Origin: Allobosea vaviloviae
GTDB taxonomy: Bacteria; Pseudomonadota; Alphaproteobacteria; Rhizobiales; Beijerinckiaceae
Length of the DNA: 64,000 nucleotides
NCBI RefSeq assembly: GCF_001298265.1
Contig: NZ_LGSZ01000047.1
Coordinates: 124,001 to 188,000, forward strand
Direction: 5' to 3'
Shown: one piece after another, positions 35,583 to 44,382 of the stretch
Layout: every line of letters starts with the position of its first letter
Position numbering within the stretch: position 1 is the first letter of the stretch
Notes under the pieces: generated by a model
The model's database searches: none
Told to the model about the DNA's origin: nothing
What the model saw: the letters and a program-made list of their open reading frames with translations, nothing else
Made by a program: the position numbers and the translations under genes

Positions 35583-36818
35583 ATGACCGCGCTGCTGTTC
35601 AAGAATTTCGCCCTGCTCGAGCCCGACCATGGCGAGGTTCGCGCCGGCTACGAACTGCTGGTCGAGGGCGAGACCATCCGCGAGCTCTCCGACAAGCCGA
35701 TCAAGGCGGGCGATGCCGATGTGATCGATTGCGGCGGGCGCACGCTGATGCCGGGCCTGATCGACAGCCACGTCCATGTCTTCCTCTCCGAGGTCGTGAT
35801 CCGCAACATGGAGAGCATGCCGCTCACCCTGATGACGGCCCGCGCCATCGGTTTGATGAAGGGCATGATCGACCGCGGCTTTACCACCGTGCGCGACACC
35901 GGCGGCGCCGACTGGGGCATCAAGGAGGCCGTCGACAAGCACCATGTCGCGGCGCCACGCCTGTTCATCGCCGGCCAGGCGATCGGCCCGACCGGCGGCC
36001 ATAGCGATCCGCGCAGGCGCACCGATTTCGGCGCGCGCTGCCAGTGCTGCAACGCCATGGCCTACACGATGAACGTCTCCGACGGCGTCTCCTCGGTGCG
36101 TAAATCCGTGCGCGAGCAGATGCGGCTCGGCGCCGACCACATCAAGATCATGATGTCGGGCGGTGTCGCCTCGCCTTACGACCCGCTCGATTCCCTTCAG
36201 TTCAGCCTCGACGAGGTCCGCACCGCCGTCGAGGAGGCAGCCGCCTTCGGCCGCTATGTCTGCGCCCACGCCTATACGCCCGAGGCGATCACCCGCGCCG
36301 CGAATTGTGGCGTGCGTGCCATCGAGCACGGCAACCTGATCGATGAGGCCAGCGCCAAGCTGATGGCCGAGAAGGGCATGTTCCTGACCGCCAACCTCGT
36401 CGCCTATTACGCGATGAAGGAGCGCGCTTCCGAATTCGGTATGGATGGCGACATGTTGGCCAAGAACGACCTCGTCATCGACGGCGGCCTGCGCTCGCTC
36501 GAAATCTGCAAGCGGGCCGGCGTGCCCGTCGCTTATGGCTCGGACCTGCTCGGCCAGCTCCAGGTCGACCAGTCCCGCGAGTTTCTGCTGCGCCGCGAGG
36601 TGCTCTCCCCGATCGAGATCATCCGCTCGGCGACGACGATCGGCGCCCAGCTCCTGCGCATGGAAGGCAAGCTTGGCACGCTGCGTGCTGGGGCATTCGC
36701 GGATATGATCCTGGTCGACGGCAACCCGCTCGAAGACCTGGCCCTGTTGCAGGACCAGGGCGCGCGCCTGCCGATCATCATGAAGGGCGGCATGTTCCAC
36801 AAGAACACGCTGCAGTGA
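35583..36818 (+). CDS. Metal-dependent amidohydrolase (Xaa-Pro/Xaa-Arg dipeptidase-like)
   Basis: 411 residues. TIM-barrel amidohydrolase with metal His residues in DSHVHVF, a likely carboxylated Lys in HIKIMMSGG, HAYTPEAI and IEHGNL, and the C-terminal metal-binding Asp in AYGSDLLGQ. It resembles the family that hydrolyses N-acyl or carboxy-terminal dipeptides (family knowledge). GGAGG lies 6-7 bases before the ATG. Its neighbour is a polyamine-type ABC transporter, so it may process imported nitrogenous compounds. Confidence 0.88.
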   Translation: MTALLFKNFALLEPDHGEVRAGYELLVEGETIRELSDKPIKAGDADVIDCGGRTLMPGLIDSHVHVFLSEVVIRNMESMPLTLMTARAIGLMKGMIDRGFTTVRDTGGADWGIKEAVDKHHVAAPRLFIAGQAIGPTGGHSDPRRRTDFGARCQCCNAMAYTMNVSDGVSSVRKSVREQMRLGADHIKIMMSGGVASPYDPLDSLQFSLDEVRTAVEEAAAFGRYVCAHAYTPEAITRAANCGVRAIEHGNLIDEASAKLMAEKGMFLTANLVAYYAMKERASEFGMDGDMLAKNDLVIDGGLRSLEICKRAGVPVAYGSDLLGQLQVDQSREFLLRREVLSPIEIIRSATTIGAQLLRMEGKLGTLRAGAFADMILVDGNPLEDLALLQDQGARLPIIMKGGMFHKNTLQ

Positions 36819-36945
36819 AAGGCACGAATTTGCGGTCGAGGCTCACAGGACAGGCAAGGCAGGGCTCCTCCCCGCGAGGGGGAGTGCTTCGCGTCGCGGC
36901 CGCATCGCAGCGCGAGGTCCGGATCGTCGCCGAAGGATGCGCGGC

Positions 36946-37764
36946 ATGAGCGCCACGACCCGCCCGAGCCTCGGCCGTATCGCCCTCAACGGCGCCGCCG
37001 GCCTCTCGCTGCTCTACATCCTCCTGCCGCTGATCTTCGTCACCTGGCTCGCCTTCTTCCGACAGGAGATCCCCTCCTTCCCGCCGGAAGGCTATTCGGT
37101 GAAGTGGTTCGCGGCTGCCGCCAACAACCAGCCCTTCATCAACGGCTTCCTTCTCAGCCTCCAGGTCGGCGTGGCCGCGACGCTGCTCGGCCTGCTCGTC
37201 GGCGTTCCCGCGAGCCTGGCGCTGGTGCGCCACCGCATCGTGCTCGGCCCCCTGTTCAACACGTTGCTGCTGCTGCCGCTGGTGATGCCGGGCATTGTGC
37301 TGGGCACCGCGATCTATGTCTTCCAGATCGAGACGGAGATCGCCACGGGCCTGCCTGTCATGGGCTCGCTCGGTGGCCTGGTCGCGGCGCACACGCTCGT
37401 CGTCATCCCCTGGGTCGTGCGCCTGGTCACGGCGAGCCTCGTCGGCTTCGACCGCACCATCGAGGAGGCCGCGCAGAATCTCGGCGCCGGCCCCTTCACC
37501 ACCTTCCGGCGGGTGACCTTGCCGAGCATCAGGCCCGGCATCGTCGCCGCCGGCCTGTTCGGCTTCGTCACCTCCTTCGGCAATCTGGAGATGAGCCTGT
37601 TCCTGGTCGGACCGGGCCGCACCACCTTGCCGATCGCCATCCTGCAATATCTCGAATGGAAGATCGATCCGACCGTGGCAGCAGCATCCCTGATCCAGAT
37701 CGTCCTGATCGCCGTGGCGATGATCGTCACCGACCGCTATGTCAAACTGAGCCGGGTGGTCTGA
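36946..37764 (+). CDS. ABC transporter permease, PotC-like
   Basis: 272 residues with six helices. The EAA loop is FDRTIEEAAQNLGAGPFTTF. GAAGG lies 9 bases before the ATG at 36946, favouring it over an ATG at 36937. It is the spermidine/putrescine-type permease of the set 36946-40941. Gene order here is PotC, PotA, PotD, PotB, not the usual ABCD. It ends 4 bases before the ATPase gene. Confidence 0.92.
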   Translation: MSATTRPSLGRIALNGAAGLSLLYILLPLIFVTWLAFFRQEIPSFPPEGYSVKWFAAAANNQPFINGFLLSLQVGVAATLLGLLVGVPASLALVRHRIVLGPLFNTLLLLPLVMPGIVLGTAIYVFQIETEIATGLPVMGSLGGLVAAHTLVVIPWVVRLVTASLVGFDRTIEEAAQNLGAGPFTTFRRVTLPSIRPGIVAAGLFGFVTSFGNLEMSLFLVGPGRTTLPIAILQYLEWKIDPTVAAASLIQIVLIAVAMIVTDRYVKLSRVV

Positions 37765-37768
37765 GGCG

Positions 37769-38842
37769 ATGGCAAGGCTTTCGATCGAGCATCTGCGCAA
37801 GACCTATGGCGACCTGACCGTCGTCGACGACGTCACCATCGACATCGCCGACGGCGAGTTCCTCGTCCTTCTCGGCCCCTCCGGCTGCGGCAAGACCACG
37901 ACGCTGCGCATGGTCGCGGGCTTCATTGCGCCCAGCGCCGGGGCGATCACGATCGGCGAGCGTGGCGTCACCACCCTGCCGCCCTGGAAACGCAATTGCG
38001 GCCTGGTTTTCCAGAGTTACGCGCTGTTCCCGCATATGACGGTGGCCGAGAATGTCGCCTTCGGCCTGGAGATGCGCAAGATTTCCCCAGCCGACCGCGC
38101 GCCGCGCGTCGCCGAGGCGCTGCGGCTCGTCCAGCTCACCGGCTTCGACGAGCGCTATCCGCGCCAGTTGTCCGGCGGCCAGCAGCAGCGCGTCGCACTG
38201 GCACGCGCGCTCGCCATGGAGCCCGACGTGCTCCTCCTCGACGAGCCGCTTTCCAATCTCGACGCCAAACTGCGCCAGGAGGTTCGCGTCGAGATCCGCG
38301 ACCTGCAGCGCAAGCTCGGCCTGACCACGATCATGGTCACCCACGACCAGGAGGAGGCCCTGACCATGGCTGACCGGCTGGTCGTCATGGAAAAGGGCAA
38401 GGTCCGCCAGATCGGCACCCAGCGCGAGCTCTACGAGAAGCCCGCCGACCGCTTCGTCGCCGGCTTCATCGGCCGCAGTGCCTTCCTCGACGGCGACATC
38501 ACCGCGCCCGGCCGCTTCCGGACGAAGGGCGGCGTCGAGATCGGCTGTGCCGCCGCGACCGGGACAGGCGCCGCCACCCTGGCGTTGCGGCCAGAGCGCA
38601 TTGCGGTCGGCGGGGACGCCGACGGGTTGCACAACCGCTTTGAAGCCCGCGTCGAGCACGCCTCCTATCTCGGCGCGATCCTCGATATCGACGTCAGCCT
38701 CTCCGGGCAGGATTCTGCCCGGCAAGACCGGATGCTGCTGCAGATCCCGAACAAGGCCGGCGTCGCCGAGCCGAAGCCGGGCGAGACCATCACCATAGGC
38801 TGGGCCGAAGACGCCGGGCTCGTTTATCCGCGCGAAGCCTGA
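37769..38842 (+). CDS. ABC transporter ATP-binding protein, PotA-like
   Basis: 357 residues. Walker A GPSGCGKTTT, signature LSGGQQQR, Walker B LLLLDEPLSNLDAK, and His switch THDQEEA. The C-terminal TOBE/OB domain (about 240-357) is typical of PotA/FbpC-class importers. Energises uptake of a polyamine, thiamine-like or other organic cation; exact substrate unknown. Confidence 0.94.
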   Translation: MARLSIEHLRKTYGDLTVVDDVTIDIADGEFLVLLGPSGCGKTTTLRMVAGFIAPSAGAITIGERGVTTLPPWKRNCGLVFQSYALFPHMTVAENVAFGLEMRKISPADRAPRVAEALRLVQLTGFDERYPRQLSGGQQQRVALARALAMEPDVLLLDEPLSNLDAKLRQEVRVEIRDLQRKLGLTTIMVTHDQEEALTMADRLVVMEKGKVRQIGTQRELYEKPADRFVAGFIGRSAFLDGDITAPGRFRTKGGVEIGCAAATGTGAATLALRPERIAVGGDADGLHNRFEARVEHASYLGAILDIDVSLSGQDSARQDRMLLQIPNKAGVAEPKPGETITIGWAEDAGLVYPREA

Positions 38843-38853
38843 AGACAGGCTTC
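38834..38853 (+). other. Intercistronic hairpin between PotA- and PotD-like genes
   Basis: GAAGCCTG-AAGA-CAGGCTTC, an 8-bp stem overlapping the PotA stop codon, 30 bases before the binding-protein start. Not followed by a T-run, so more likely a 3'-end stabiliser or attenuator than a terminator. Confidence 0.55.
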
Positions 38854-38882
38854 GACGGGCGTCCAACAGGGGAGTTCACACC

Positions 38883-39929
38883 ATGACCACATTCGACAGA
38901 CGCGATCTTCTGAAGGGCGCCGGCGCCGCCGCGCTCGCCACCGGCCTCGGCACCCCGGCCCTGGCTCAGGCGGCCGGCAAGGTCGTGGTCGGCACCTGGG
39001 GCGGCGACTATGCCCGCCTGCTGACCAAGAACATCGAGGACCCGATCCTCAAGCCCAAGGGCATGGAAGTGGTGCAGGACCAGGCCGGCGACGCCCCGCG
39101 TCGCGCCAAGATGGTCGCCGAGCGCCGCCTGCCGCGCGGCACGGTCGACATCCAGGGCCTCTCGGCCGCCAACATGTACGAGATGAACGAGGCCGGCGTC
39201 ATCGAGACGCTCGACTACTCGAAGATCCCGAACGCCAAGAACCTGCTGCCGACGATGAAGTACCCCTACGGCATCGGGCACATCTATTCGGGCAATGTGG
39301 TGATCTACAATCCCAAGATCATCAGCCCCGCGCCGACCGGCTTCAAGGACTGGCTCGATCCCAAGCACGGCAACAAGATCGGTTTCATCGACATCCAGTA
39401 CCAGTCGATCATGATCGCCGCCTCGATGGCCGCCACCGGCGGCAAGGACATGAACGACCTCGACAAGGCCAAGGAGATCCTGATGGCCGTGAAGAAGGCC
39501 GGCGCCCGCGTCTACCCGACCAACGAGGCTTTCGCCGCCGCGATGAAGAACGAGGAGATCGGCATCAGCGCGATCTGGAAGGCCCGCGTCGTCCAGTGGC
39601 AGAACGCCGGCATTCCCTGCGAGGCGGTCTCGCCCGTCGAGGGCATCCCGGCCTATGTCTCGGGCTTCGTCATCCAGAAGAACGCGCCCAACAAGGACAA
39701 CGCCTACGCCTATATGAACGCGATGCTCGAGAAGGCGCCGCAGGAGGCCTTCGCGGTCGACATGGGCTATAACGGCACCGTCACCGGCCTCACCGTCGCG
39801 CCCGACCTGCAAAAGCGCATCGGCTTCACTCCCGAGGAGGAGAAGCAGCTCCGCGACCTCGACTACGGTTTCCTCGCCAAGAACGACTCGGCGATGAAGG
39901 AGTGGTGGGACAAGGTCTTCAAGGCGTGA
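38883..39929 (+). CDS. ABC transporter substrate-binding protein, PotD-like
   Basis: 348 residues. MTTFDRRDLLKGAGAAALAT with a following ALA-QA cleavage region is a Tat signal. The mature fold begins KVVVGTWGGDYARLL, typical of extracellular solute-binding protein family 1 members for polyamine-like ligands. KHGNKIGFIDIQYQSIMIAA forms the hinge region. It works with the flanking permeases and ATPase. GGGGAGTTCACACC precedes the ATG. Confidence 0.93.
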   Translation: MTTFDRRDLLKGAGAAALATGLGTPALAQAAGKVVVGTWGGDYARLLTKNIEDPILKPKGMEVVQDQAGDAPRRAKMVAERRLPRGTVDIQGLSAANMYEMNEAGVIETLDYSKIPNAKNLLPTMKYPYGIGHIYSGNVVIYNPKIISPAPTGFKDWLDPKHGNKIGFIDIQYQSIMIAASMAATGGKDMNDLDKAKEILMAVKKAGARVYPTNEAFAAAMKNEEIGISAIWKARVVQWQNAGIPCEAVSPVEGIPAYVSGFVIQKNAPNKDNAYAYMNAMLEKAPQEAFAVDMGYNGTVTGLTVAPDLQKRIGFTPEEEKQLRDLDYGFLAKNDSAMKEWWDKVFKA

Positions 39930-39944
39930 TGCAATCGGTACGCA

Positions 39945-40061
39945 CGTCATTCTCGGGCGAAGCGAAGCGCAGATCCGAGAATCTCATGACAATTGAGGCG
40001 CCTTGGCTCGTGTCCTGCGCCTCCTTGTCCCGAGATGCTCGGGTCAAGCCCGAGCATGACG
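39945..40061. repeat. Palindromic intergenic element inside the ABC operon
   Basis: First hairpin CATTCTCGGG / CCGAGAATC; second ATGCTCGGG / CCCGAGCAT, about 50 bases apart. Placed between the PotD- and PotB-like genes. Same family as 8589. Confidence 0.8.
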
Positions 40062-40071
40062 GAGCAACGCC

Positions 40072-40941
40072 ATGAGCACCGCCCCCGAACCCGTCGCTGG
40101 CGCGCGCACCGGCCTGGCCGGCCTGCTCGTCATGCCGGCGACACTCTTCGTCGCGATCGGGCTCATCGGCCCGATCGCGATCCTGTTCCGCTATTCGCTG
40201 AACCAGTTCATTCCCGGCCAGTTCATGGTCGACGGGCTGACGATCGAGAATTACGTCAAGTTCTTCACCGACGGCTATTATCTGAACGTGCTCGCCCGCA
40301 CCGTCCGCGTCGCGGTGTTCTGCACCGTCGTTTGCCTGATCATGGGTTTCCCGCTGGCCTATGTGCTGGCCCGCACCCAGAGCCGCTTCAAGAACCTGCT
40401 GATCATTTCCGTGGTGCTGCCGCTCTTCGTCGGCAATGCGGTTCGCGCCGCCGGCTGGATGACCGCTTTCGGCAGCAGGGGCGCGCTCAACGCCTCGCTG
40501 ATGGGGATGGGCCTGATCGATCAGCCGCTGGAGATCATGTACACCGAGAACGCCGTGCTGATCGGCATCATCGCGGTCAACCTGCCCTTCATGGTGCTGA
40601 CGCTGCAGAGCGTGATCGAGGGCATTCCGCGCAATGTCGAGGAGGCCGCCTTCAGCCTCGGCGCCGGACCGGCCGCGATGTTCTGGCGCGTGCTCTGGCC
40701 GCTCGCCCTGCCCGGCATCCTCGCCGGCACGATCCTGACCTTCATCCTGGCGATGAACGCCTATGCCACGCCGGTGCTGCTCGGCGGCCCGAAATTCCAG
40801 ATGATGGGCCCGCTGGTCTATGGCCAGTTCGCCCAGCAGAACAACTGGCCCTTCGGCGGCGCGATCTCCTTCATCCTGATGACGGCGACCATCGTCCTGA
40901 CGGTCGCGGCGCATCTGATCGTGCAGCGGCGCTACCGCTGA
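40072..40941 (+). CDS. ABC transporter permease, PotB-like
   Basis: 289 residues, six helices. The EAA loop is IPRNVEEAAFSLGAGPAAMF. N-terminal LLVMPATLFVAIGLIGPIAI resembles the PotB/PotH family. Separated from the binding-protein gene by 142 bases that hold a palindromic element; otherwise the fourth component of the same importer. The ATG overlaps nothing and has GGAGCAACGCC upstream. Confidence 0.93.
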   Translation: MSTAPEPVAGARTGLAGLLVMPATLFVAIGLIGPIAILFRYSLNQFIPGQFMVDGLTIENYVKFFTDGYYLNVLARTVRVAVFCTVVCLIMGFPLAYVLARTQSRFKNLLIISVVLPLFVGNAVRAAGWMTAFGSRGALNASLMGMGLIDQPLEIMYTENAVLIGIIAVNLPFMVLTLQSVIEGIPRNVEEAAFSLGAGPAAMFWRVLWPLALPGILAGTILTFILAMNAYATPVLLGGPKFQMMGPLVYGQFAQQNNWPFGGAISFILMTATIVLTVAAHLIVQRRYR

Positions 40942-41023
40942 GGCGCCGACCCGGCTGCGGCGCAGCGTCACTGGCGGAACGGCCGGCTGGTCAAGCCACC
41001 GGCTGCGGCGTATGGGGTGCTGA

Positions 41024-41212
41024 ATGACAGTCTCAGGCTTAATTGTCCCGCTCGCGCTCGGCGCCGTTGCCGTGGTTCTGCTGCTCGGGCTGGCGAACAT
41101 GCTGCGCGGCGGCAGTGCCAACACCTCGCAGCGCCTGATGCGCCTTCGCGTGATCCTGCAATTCGTCGCGATCCTGCTCATCCTGGGCGTGATGTGGTGG
41201 CGCAGCGGCTGA
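41024..41212 (+). CDS. Twin transmembrane protein, HIG1 domain
   Basis: 62 residues: helix 1 about 5-27 and helix 2 about 42-59, separated by NMLRGGSANTSQRLMRLRV. The RGGSANTSQRLMRLRV-type loop is characteristic of bacterial HIG1-like twin membrane proteins related to mitochondrial respiratory supercomplex factors. It lies upstream of the adenosyltransferase gene, a known linkage in this order, but here a PagL-like gene has come between them. Inner-membrane location inferred; role in respiration unproven. Confidence 0.85.
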   Translation: MTVSGLIVPLALGAVAVVLLLGLANMLRGGSANTSQRLMRLRVILQFVAILLILGVMWWRSG

Positions 41213-41419
41213 GCCGGCCAGCGTCATCGACAGGATGACCGCCCATGTCACGGTCAGCGGCGCTTATCCACATAATCCAACTAAGATATTGATTTGAATA
41301 AACAAATTCTCCCTTGCCGACGCAACCAGGACGCCTCAGCCGCAATCCCGCCATATTCCCGACACGAGTCTCTGCGCTTTCTTAATCTCCGCTTTGCCGA
41401 CAAGAAGAACACTCTGCCC
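41213..41419. promoter_or_regulatory. AT-rich leader before the PagL-like gene
   Basis: 207 bases. The stretch 41266-41312 (TATCCACATAATCCAAC, then AAGATATTGATTTGAATAAA) is strikingly AT-rich for this genome and probably holds the promoter of the gene at 41420. No confident -35/-10 pair can be named. Confidence 0.4.
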
Positions 41420-42013
41420 ATGGTTCGCGTCGCGTTGCTCCTCCTCGCCGGTTCCCTGACGGTCTCGCCTCTGGCGGCGCAGGCGCAGACCCTCCCGGCC
41501 GGTGTCTCGAGCTACGCCCCCGCGACCGAACCCTCCTCCGCCCTGTCCTGGGAAGCGCGCATCGGCGCGGCCGTCGCCAATCCCGGCGGGCGCGAAAGCG
41601 GGCTCCTGAACTTCAGCGGCGAGATCGCGACCCCGCGTCCCTTCACGCTGAACGACCGCTTCGCCAACGCCTTCGTCCCGCGCTTCCATCTCGGCTCGAG
41701 CGCGAACTTCAACGGCACGCGCTACGCCTATGCCGGCGCAACCTGGACGGTCGATTTGACGAAGACCGTCTTCGTCGAGGCAAGCCTCGGCGCCGCCCTG
41801 AACGACGGCAAGACCGGCGCGATCATCCCGCAGGACCGGCTGAATGTCGGTTGCAACAGCGGCACGCGCGAGGCCGCCGCGCTCGGCGTGCGCCTCAACG
41901 ACCGCTGGAGCCTGGTCGCCACGCTGGAGCATTTCAGCACCGCCGGCTGCGCCGACCGCGGCAACCCGCGCGGCCCGGCCAATGTCGGCGCGAAGCTCGG
42001 CTACAGTTTCTGA
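41420..42013 (+). CDS. Acyloxyacyl hydrolase / lipid A 3-O-deacylase (PagL-like)
   Basis: 197 residues. Signal peptide MVRVALLLLAGSLTVSPLAA then QAQ. The remainder is a small outer-membrane beta-barrel ending in aromatic GYSF. The PagL catalytic motif is visible as LEHFSTAGCAD with His171 and Ser173. PagL removes the 3-hydroxyacyl chain at position 3 of lipid A (family knowledge). ATG 41420 starts the signal peptide. Two cysteines (about 145 and 177) could form a disulfide. Confidence 0.8.
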   Translation: MVRVALLLLAGSLTVSPLAAQAQTLPAGVSSYAPATEPSSALSWEARIGAAVANPGGRESGLLNFSGEIATPRPFTLNDRFANAFVPRFHLGSSANFNGTRYAYAGATWTVDLTKTVFVEASLGAALNDGKTGAIIPQDRLNVGCNSGTREAAALGVRLNDRWSLVATLEHFSTAGCADRGNPRGPANVGAKLGYSF

Positions 42014-42088
42014 CGCCCGAGCTTTTGACGCAGAGCCGATCCTCGCGGAACCGCTTCCGTCCGGCACGCGCCGCGCTATAACGCGGGC

Positions 42089-42670
42089 ATGGTCAAGCTC
42101 AACAAGATCTACACCCGCACCGGCGACGACGGCACCACGGGGCTCGCAACCGGGCCGCGCCGCGCCAAATTCGATCTGCGCGTCGCAGCCTATGGCACCA
42201 TCGACGAGACCAATGCCTGCATCGGCATCGCGAGGCTCCACGCGATCACCGAGGATGCCGGCGTCGACGCCATGCTCGGCCGCATCAGCAACGATCTGTT
42301 CGATCTCGGCGCCGACCTGTCGACCCCCGACACAGGCGAGCCCCCGGCCTATGAGCCGCTGCGCATCGTCGAGGCCCAGGTCGCGCGGATCGAGGACGAT
42401 ATCGACGCGCTCAACGCCGATCTGGCGCCGCTGCGCTCCTTCGTGCTGCCGGGCGGCACGCCGGCCGCCACGCATCTGCATCTGGCCCGTACGGTGAGCC
42501 GCCGGGCCGAGCGGCTGATGACGGAGCTGGCGCAAACGCCAGGCGAAATCGTCGGCGCGCCGGCGCTGCACTACATCAACCGCGTCTCGGACTTCCTCTT
42601 CGTCGCCTCGCGCTTCCTCAATGCCAGGGCCGGAGGCGACGTGCTCTGGGTGCCCGGTCAGAACCGCTAG
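42089..42670 (+). CDS. Cob(I)yrinic acid a,c-diamide adenosyltransferase, PduO type
   Basis: 193 residues. MVKLNKIYTRTGDDGTTGL is the ATP-binding N-terminus of PduO/MMAB enzymes. DETNACIG and SRRAERLM with INRVSDFLFVASR form the active site. It attaches the 5'-deoxyadenosyl group to cobalamin and therefore works in the same vitamin pathway as cobST. A TATAAC sequence ends 6 bases before the ATG, so the transcript may begin at the start codon. Confidence 0.94.
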   Translation: MVKLNKIYTRTGDDGTTGLATGPRRAKFDLRVAAYGTIDETNACIGIARLHAITEDAGVDAMLGRISNDLFDLGADLSTPDTGEPPAYEPLRIVEAQVARIEDDIDALNADLAPLRSFVLPGGTPAATHLHLARTVSRRAERLMTELAQTPGEIVGAPALHYINRVSDFLFVASRFLNARAGGDVLWVPGQNR

Positions 42671-42735
42671 AGCCGGATGCGACAAAGTGGGAACCGGTTT
42701 TTCGCGAGAGTCCCGACCACAATGATGAGGTCCGC

Positions 42736-43431
42736 GTGTTCATCCCCCTGCATGACGGTGTGCCGCTCCGCTTCATGCGTGCGCCCTATGTCACCTACGG
42801 CCTGATCTGCCTCTGCATCGCGCTCTATCTCGTGGTGACGCTGCGCCAGAATGCGGAAGGCCAGATCGCGGTCGCGGCTGGCTTCGGGCTGATCCCCTCG
42901 GTGTTCTTCGGCGCGGCGCAACTGCCGCCCGAACTGCTGCAGGCTCCGCCCTGGGTGACGCTGTTCAGCAATGTCCTGCTGCATGTCAGCCTGGCGCATC
43001 TCTTGGGCAACATGCTGTTTCTGTGGGTCTTCGGCGACAATGTCGAGGACGCTATGGGCCATGTCCGCTTCCTGCTGTTTTTCGTCCTGTGCGGACTTGG
43101 CGGTTCGATGGCCCACGCACTGATCAATCCGGCCTCGGACCAGCCGCTGATCGGCGCCTCGGGCGCGATCTCGGGCGTCATCGCCTCCTATCTGATGCTC
43201 TATCCGCGCGTGCGGATCTGGGGCCTCGCCTTCAACTGGATCCCGCTGCATATCACCGCACTCTATGCGATCGGTGCCTGGATCCTGTTCCAGCTCGTCC
43301 AGGCCCTGATCGATCCGCAGGGCCATGTCGGCTGGTGGGCGCATCTCGGCGGGCTCGGCACCGGCGCGGCCCTGACCCCGCTCTTCATCCATCGCGGTGT
43401 CACGCTGTTTGGGCGCGTCGCGCGGGGATGA
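42736..43431 (+). CDS. Rhomboid family intramembrane serine protease
   Basis: 231 residues, six helices. Catalytic Ser142 in GASGAISG and His203 in WWAHLGG; Asn92 in LLGNMLFLWVFG stabilises the oxyanion. It cleaves membrane helices inside the bilayer. Start GTG at 42736. Large L1 loop (about 40-80) as in the bacterial form. It follows the adenosyltransferase by 65 bases. Confidence 0.94.
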   Translation: MFIPLHDGVPLRFMRAPYVTYGLICLCIALYLVVTLRQNAEGQIAVAAGFGLIPSVFFGAAQLPPELLQAPPWVTLFSNVLLHVSLAHLLGNMLFLWVFGDNVEDAMGHVRFLLFFVLCGLGGSMAHALINPASDQPLIGASGAISGVIASYLMLYPRVRIWGLAFNWIPLHITALYAIGAWILFQLVQALIDPQGHVGWWAHLGGLGTGAALTPLFIHRGVTLFGRVARG

Positions 43432-43471
43432 GGGGTGCGGTTTGCACATCGCCAATGAGCCGTTGCCAGCG

Positions 43472-43500
43472 TTGACAAGCGCAAACGGCCGTCGTTACGG
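43472..43500 (+). promoter_or_regulatory. Putative etfBA promoter
   Basis: TTGACA at 43472-43477, 17-base spacer, TTACGG at 43495-43500. The -35 is consensus; the -10 is weak. Confidence 0.4.
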
Positions 43501-43632
43501 TCCCTCCGCATTCCAGCCGAGAGCCGCGATGCCGCGATCCTGCCGACGGTGGCGCCGCGGCTGAGGGTATGGCCAGGATTGTGGCCAAGGGCGCGGTTAA
43601 GTCAGCCTCTTTTCTGAACGGTGATGATGACG

Positions 43633-44382
43633 ATGAAGATCCTTGTGCCCGTGAAGCGGGTTGTCGACTACAACGTAAAGATCCGCGTCAAGGCGGACGG
43701 TTCCGGCGTCGAGCTCGCCAACGTCAAGATGTCGATGAATCCGTTCGACGAGATCGCGGTCGAGGAGGCGCTGCGCCTCAGGGAAGCCGGCAAGGCGACA
43801 GAGGTGATCGTGGTCTCGATCGGCCCGGCCCAGGCCGCCGAGACGATCCGCACGGGTCTCGCCATGGGCGCCGACCGCGGCATCCTGGTCAAGGTCGACG
43901 GCGTGGTCGAGCCGCTCGCCGTCGCCAAGCTCCTGAAGAAGATCGTCGTGCAGGAGGCGCCTGAGCTCGTCATTCTCGGCAAGCAGGCGATCGACGACGA
44001 CTGCAACCAGACCGGCCAGATGCTGGCCGCCCTGCTGGGTTGGCCGCAGGGCACCTTCGCCTCGAAGGTCATCGTCGGCGACGGCTCGGTCGATGTCATC
44101 CGCGAGGTCGATGGCGGCCTGCAGACGGTCGCTCTCAAGCTGCCCGCGATCGTCACCACCGATCTGCGCCTCAACGAGCCGCGCTACGCCTCGCTGCCCA
44201 ATATCATGAAGGCCAAGAAGAAGCCGCTCGACGAGACCTCGGCCGAGACGCTGGGCGTCGATGTCGCGCCGCGCCTCAAGGTGCTGAAGACCGTCGAACC
44301 CGCCGGTCGCTCGGCCGGCGTCAAGGTCGGCTCGGTCGCCGAACTCGTCTCGAAGCTCAAGAACGAAGCGGGAGTGCTGTGA
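43633..44382 (+). CDS. etfB: Electron transfer flavoprotein beta subunit
   Basis: 249 residues from ATG 43633. [20 protein letters not shown] is the family N-terminus; three in-frame starts lie just upstream (43621, 43624, 43627). [20 protein letters not shown] is the AMP-binding signature of EtfB. With EtfA it carries electrons from acyl-CoA dehydrogenases to ETF:quinone oxidoreductase. TGATG overlap with etfA gives coupled translation. Confidence 0.97.
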   Translation: MKILVPVKRVVDYNVKIRVKADGSGVELANVKMSMNPFDEIAVEEALRLREAGKATEVIVVSIGPAQAAETIRTGLAMGADRGILVKVDGVVEPLAVAKLLKKIVVQEAPELVILGKQAIDDDCNQTGQMLAALLGWPQGTFASKVIVGDGSVDVIREVDGGLQTVALKLPAIVTTDLRLNEPRYASLPNIMKAKKKPLDETSAETLGVDVAPRLKVLKTVEPAGRSAGVKVGSVAELVSKLKNEAGVL

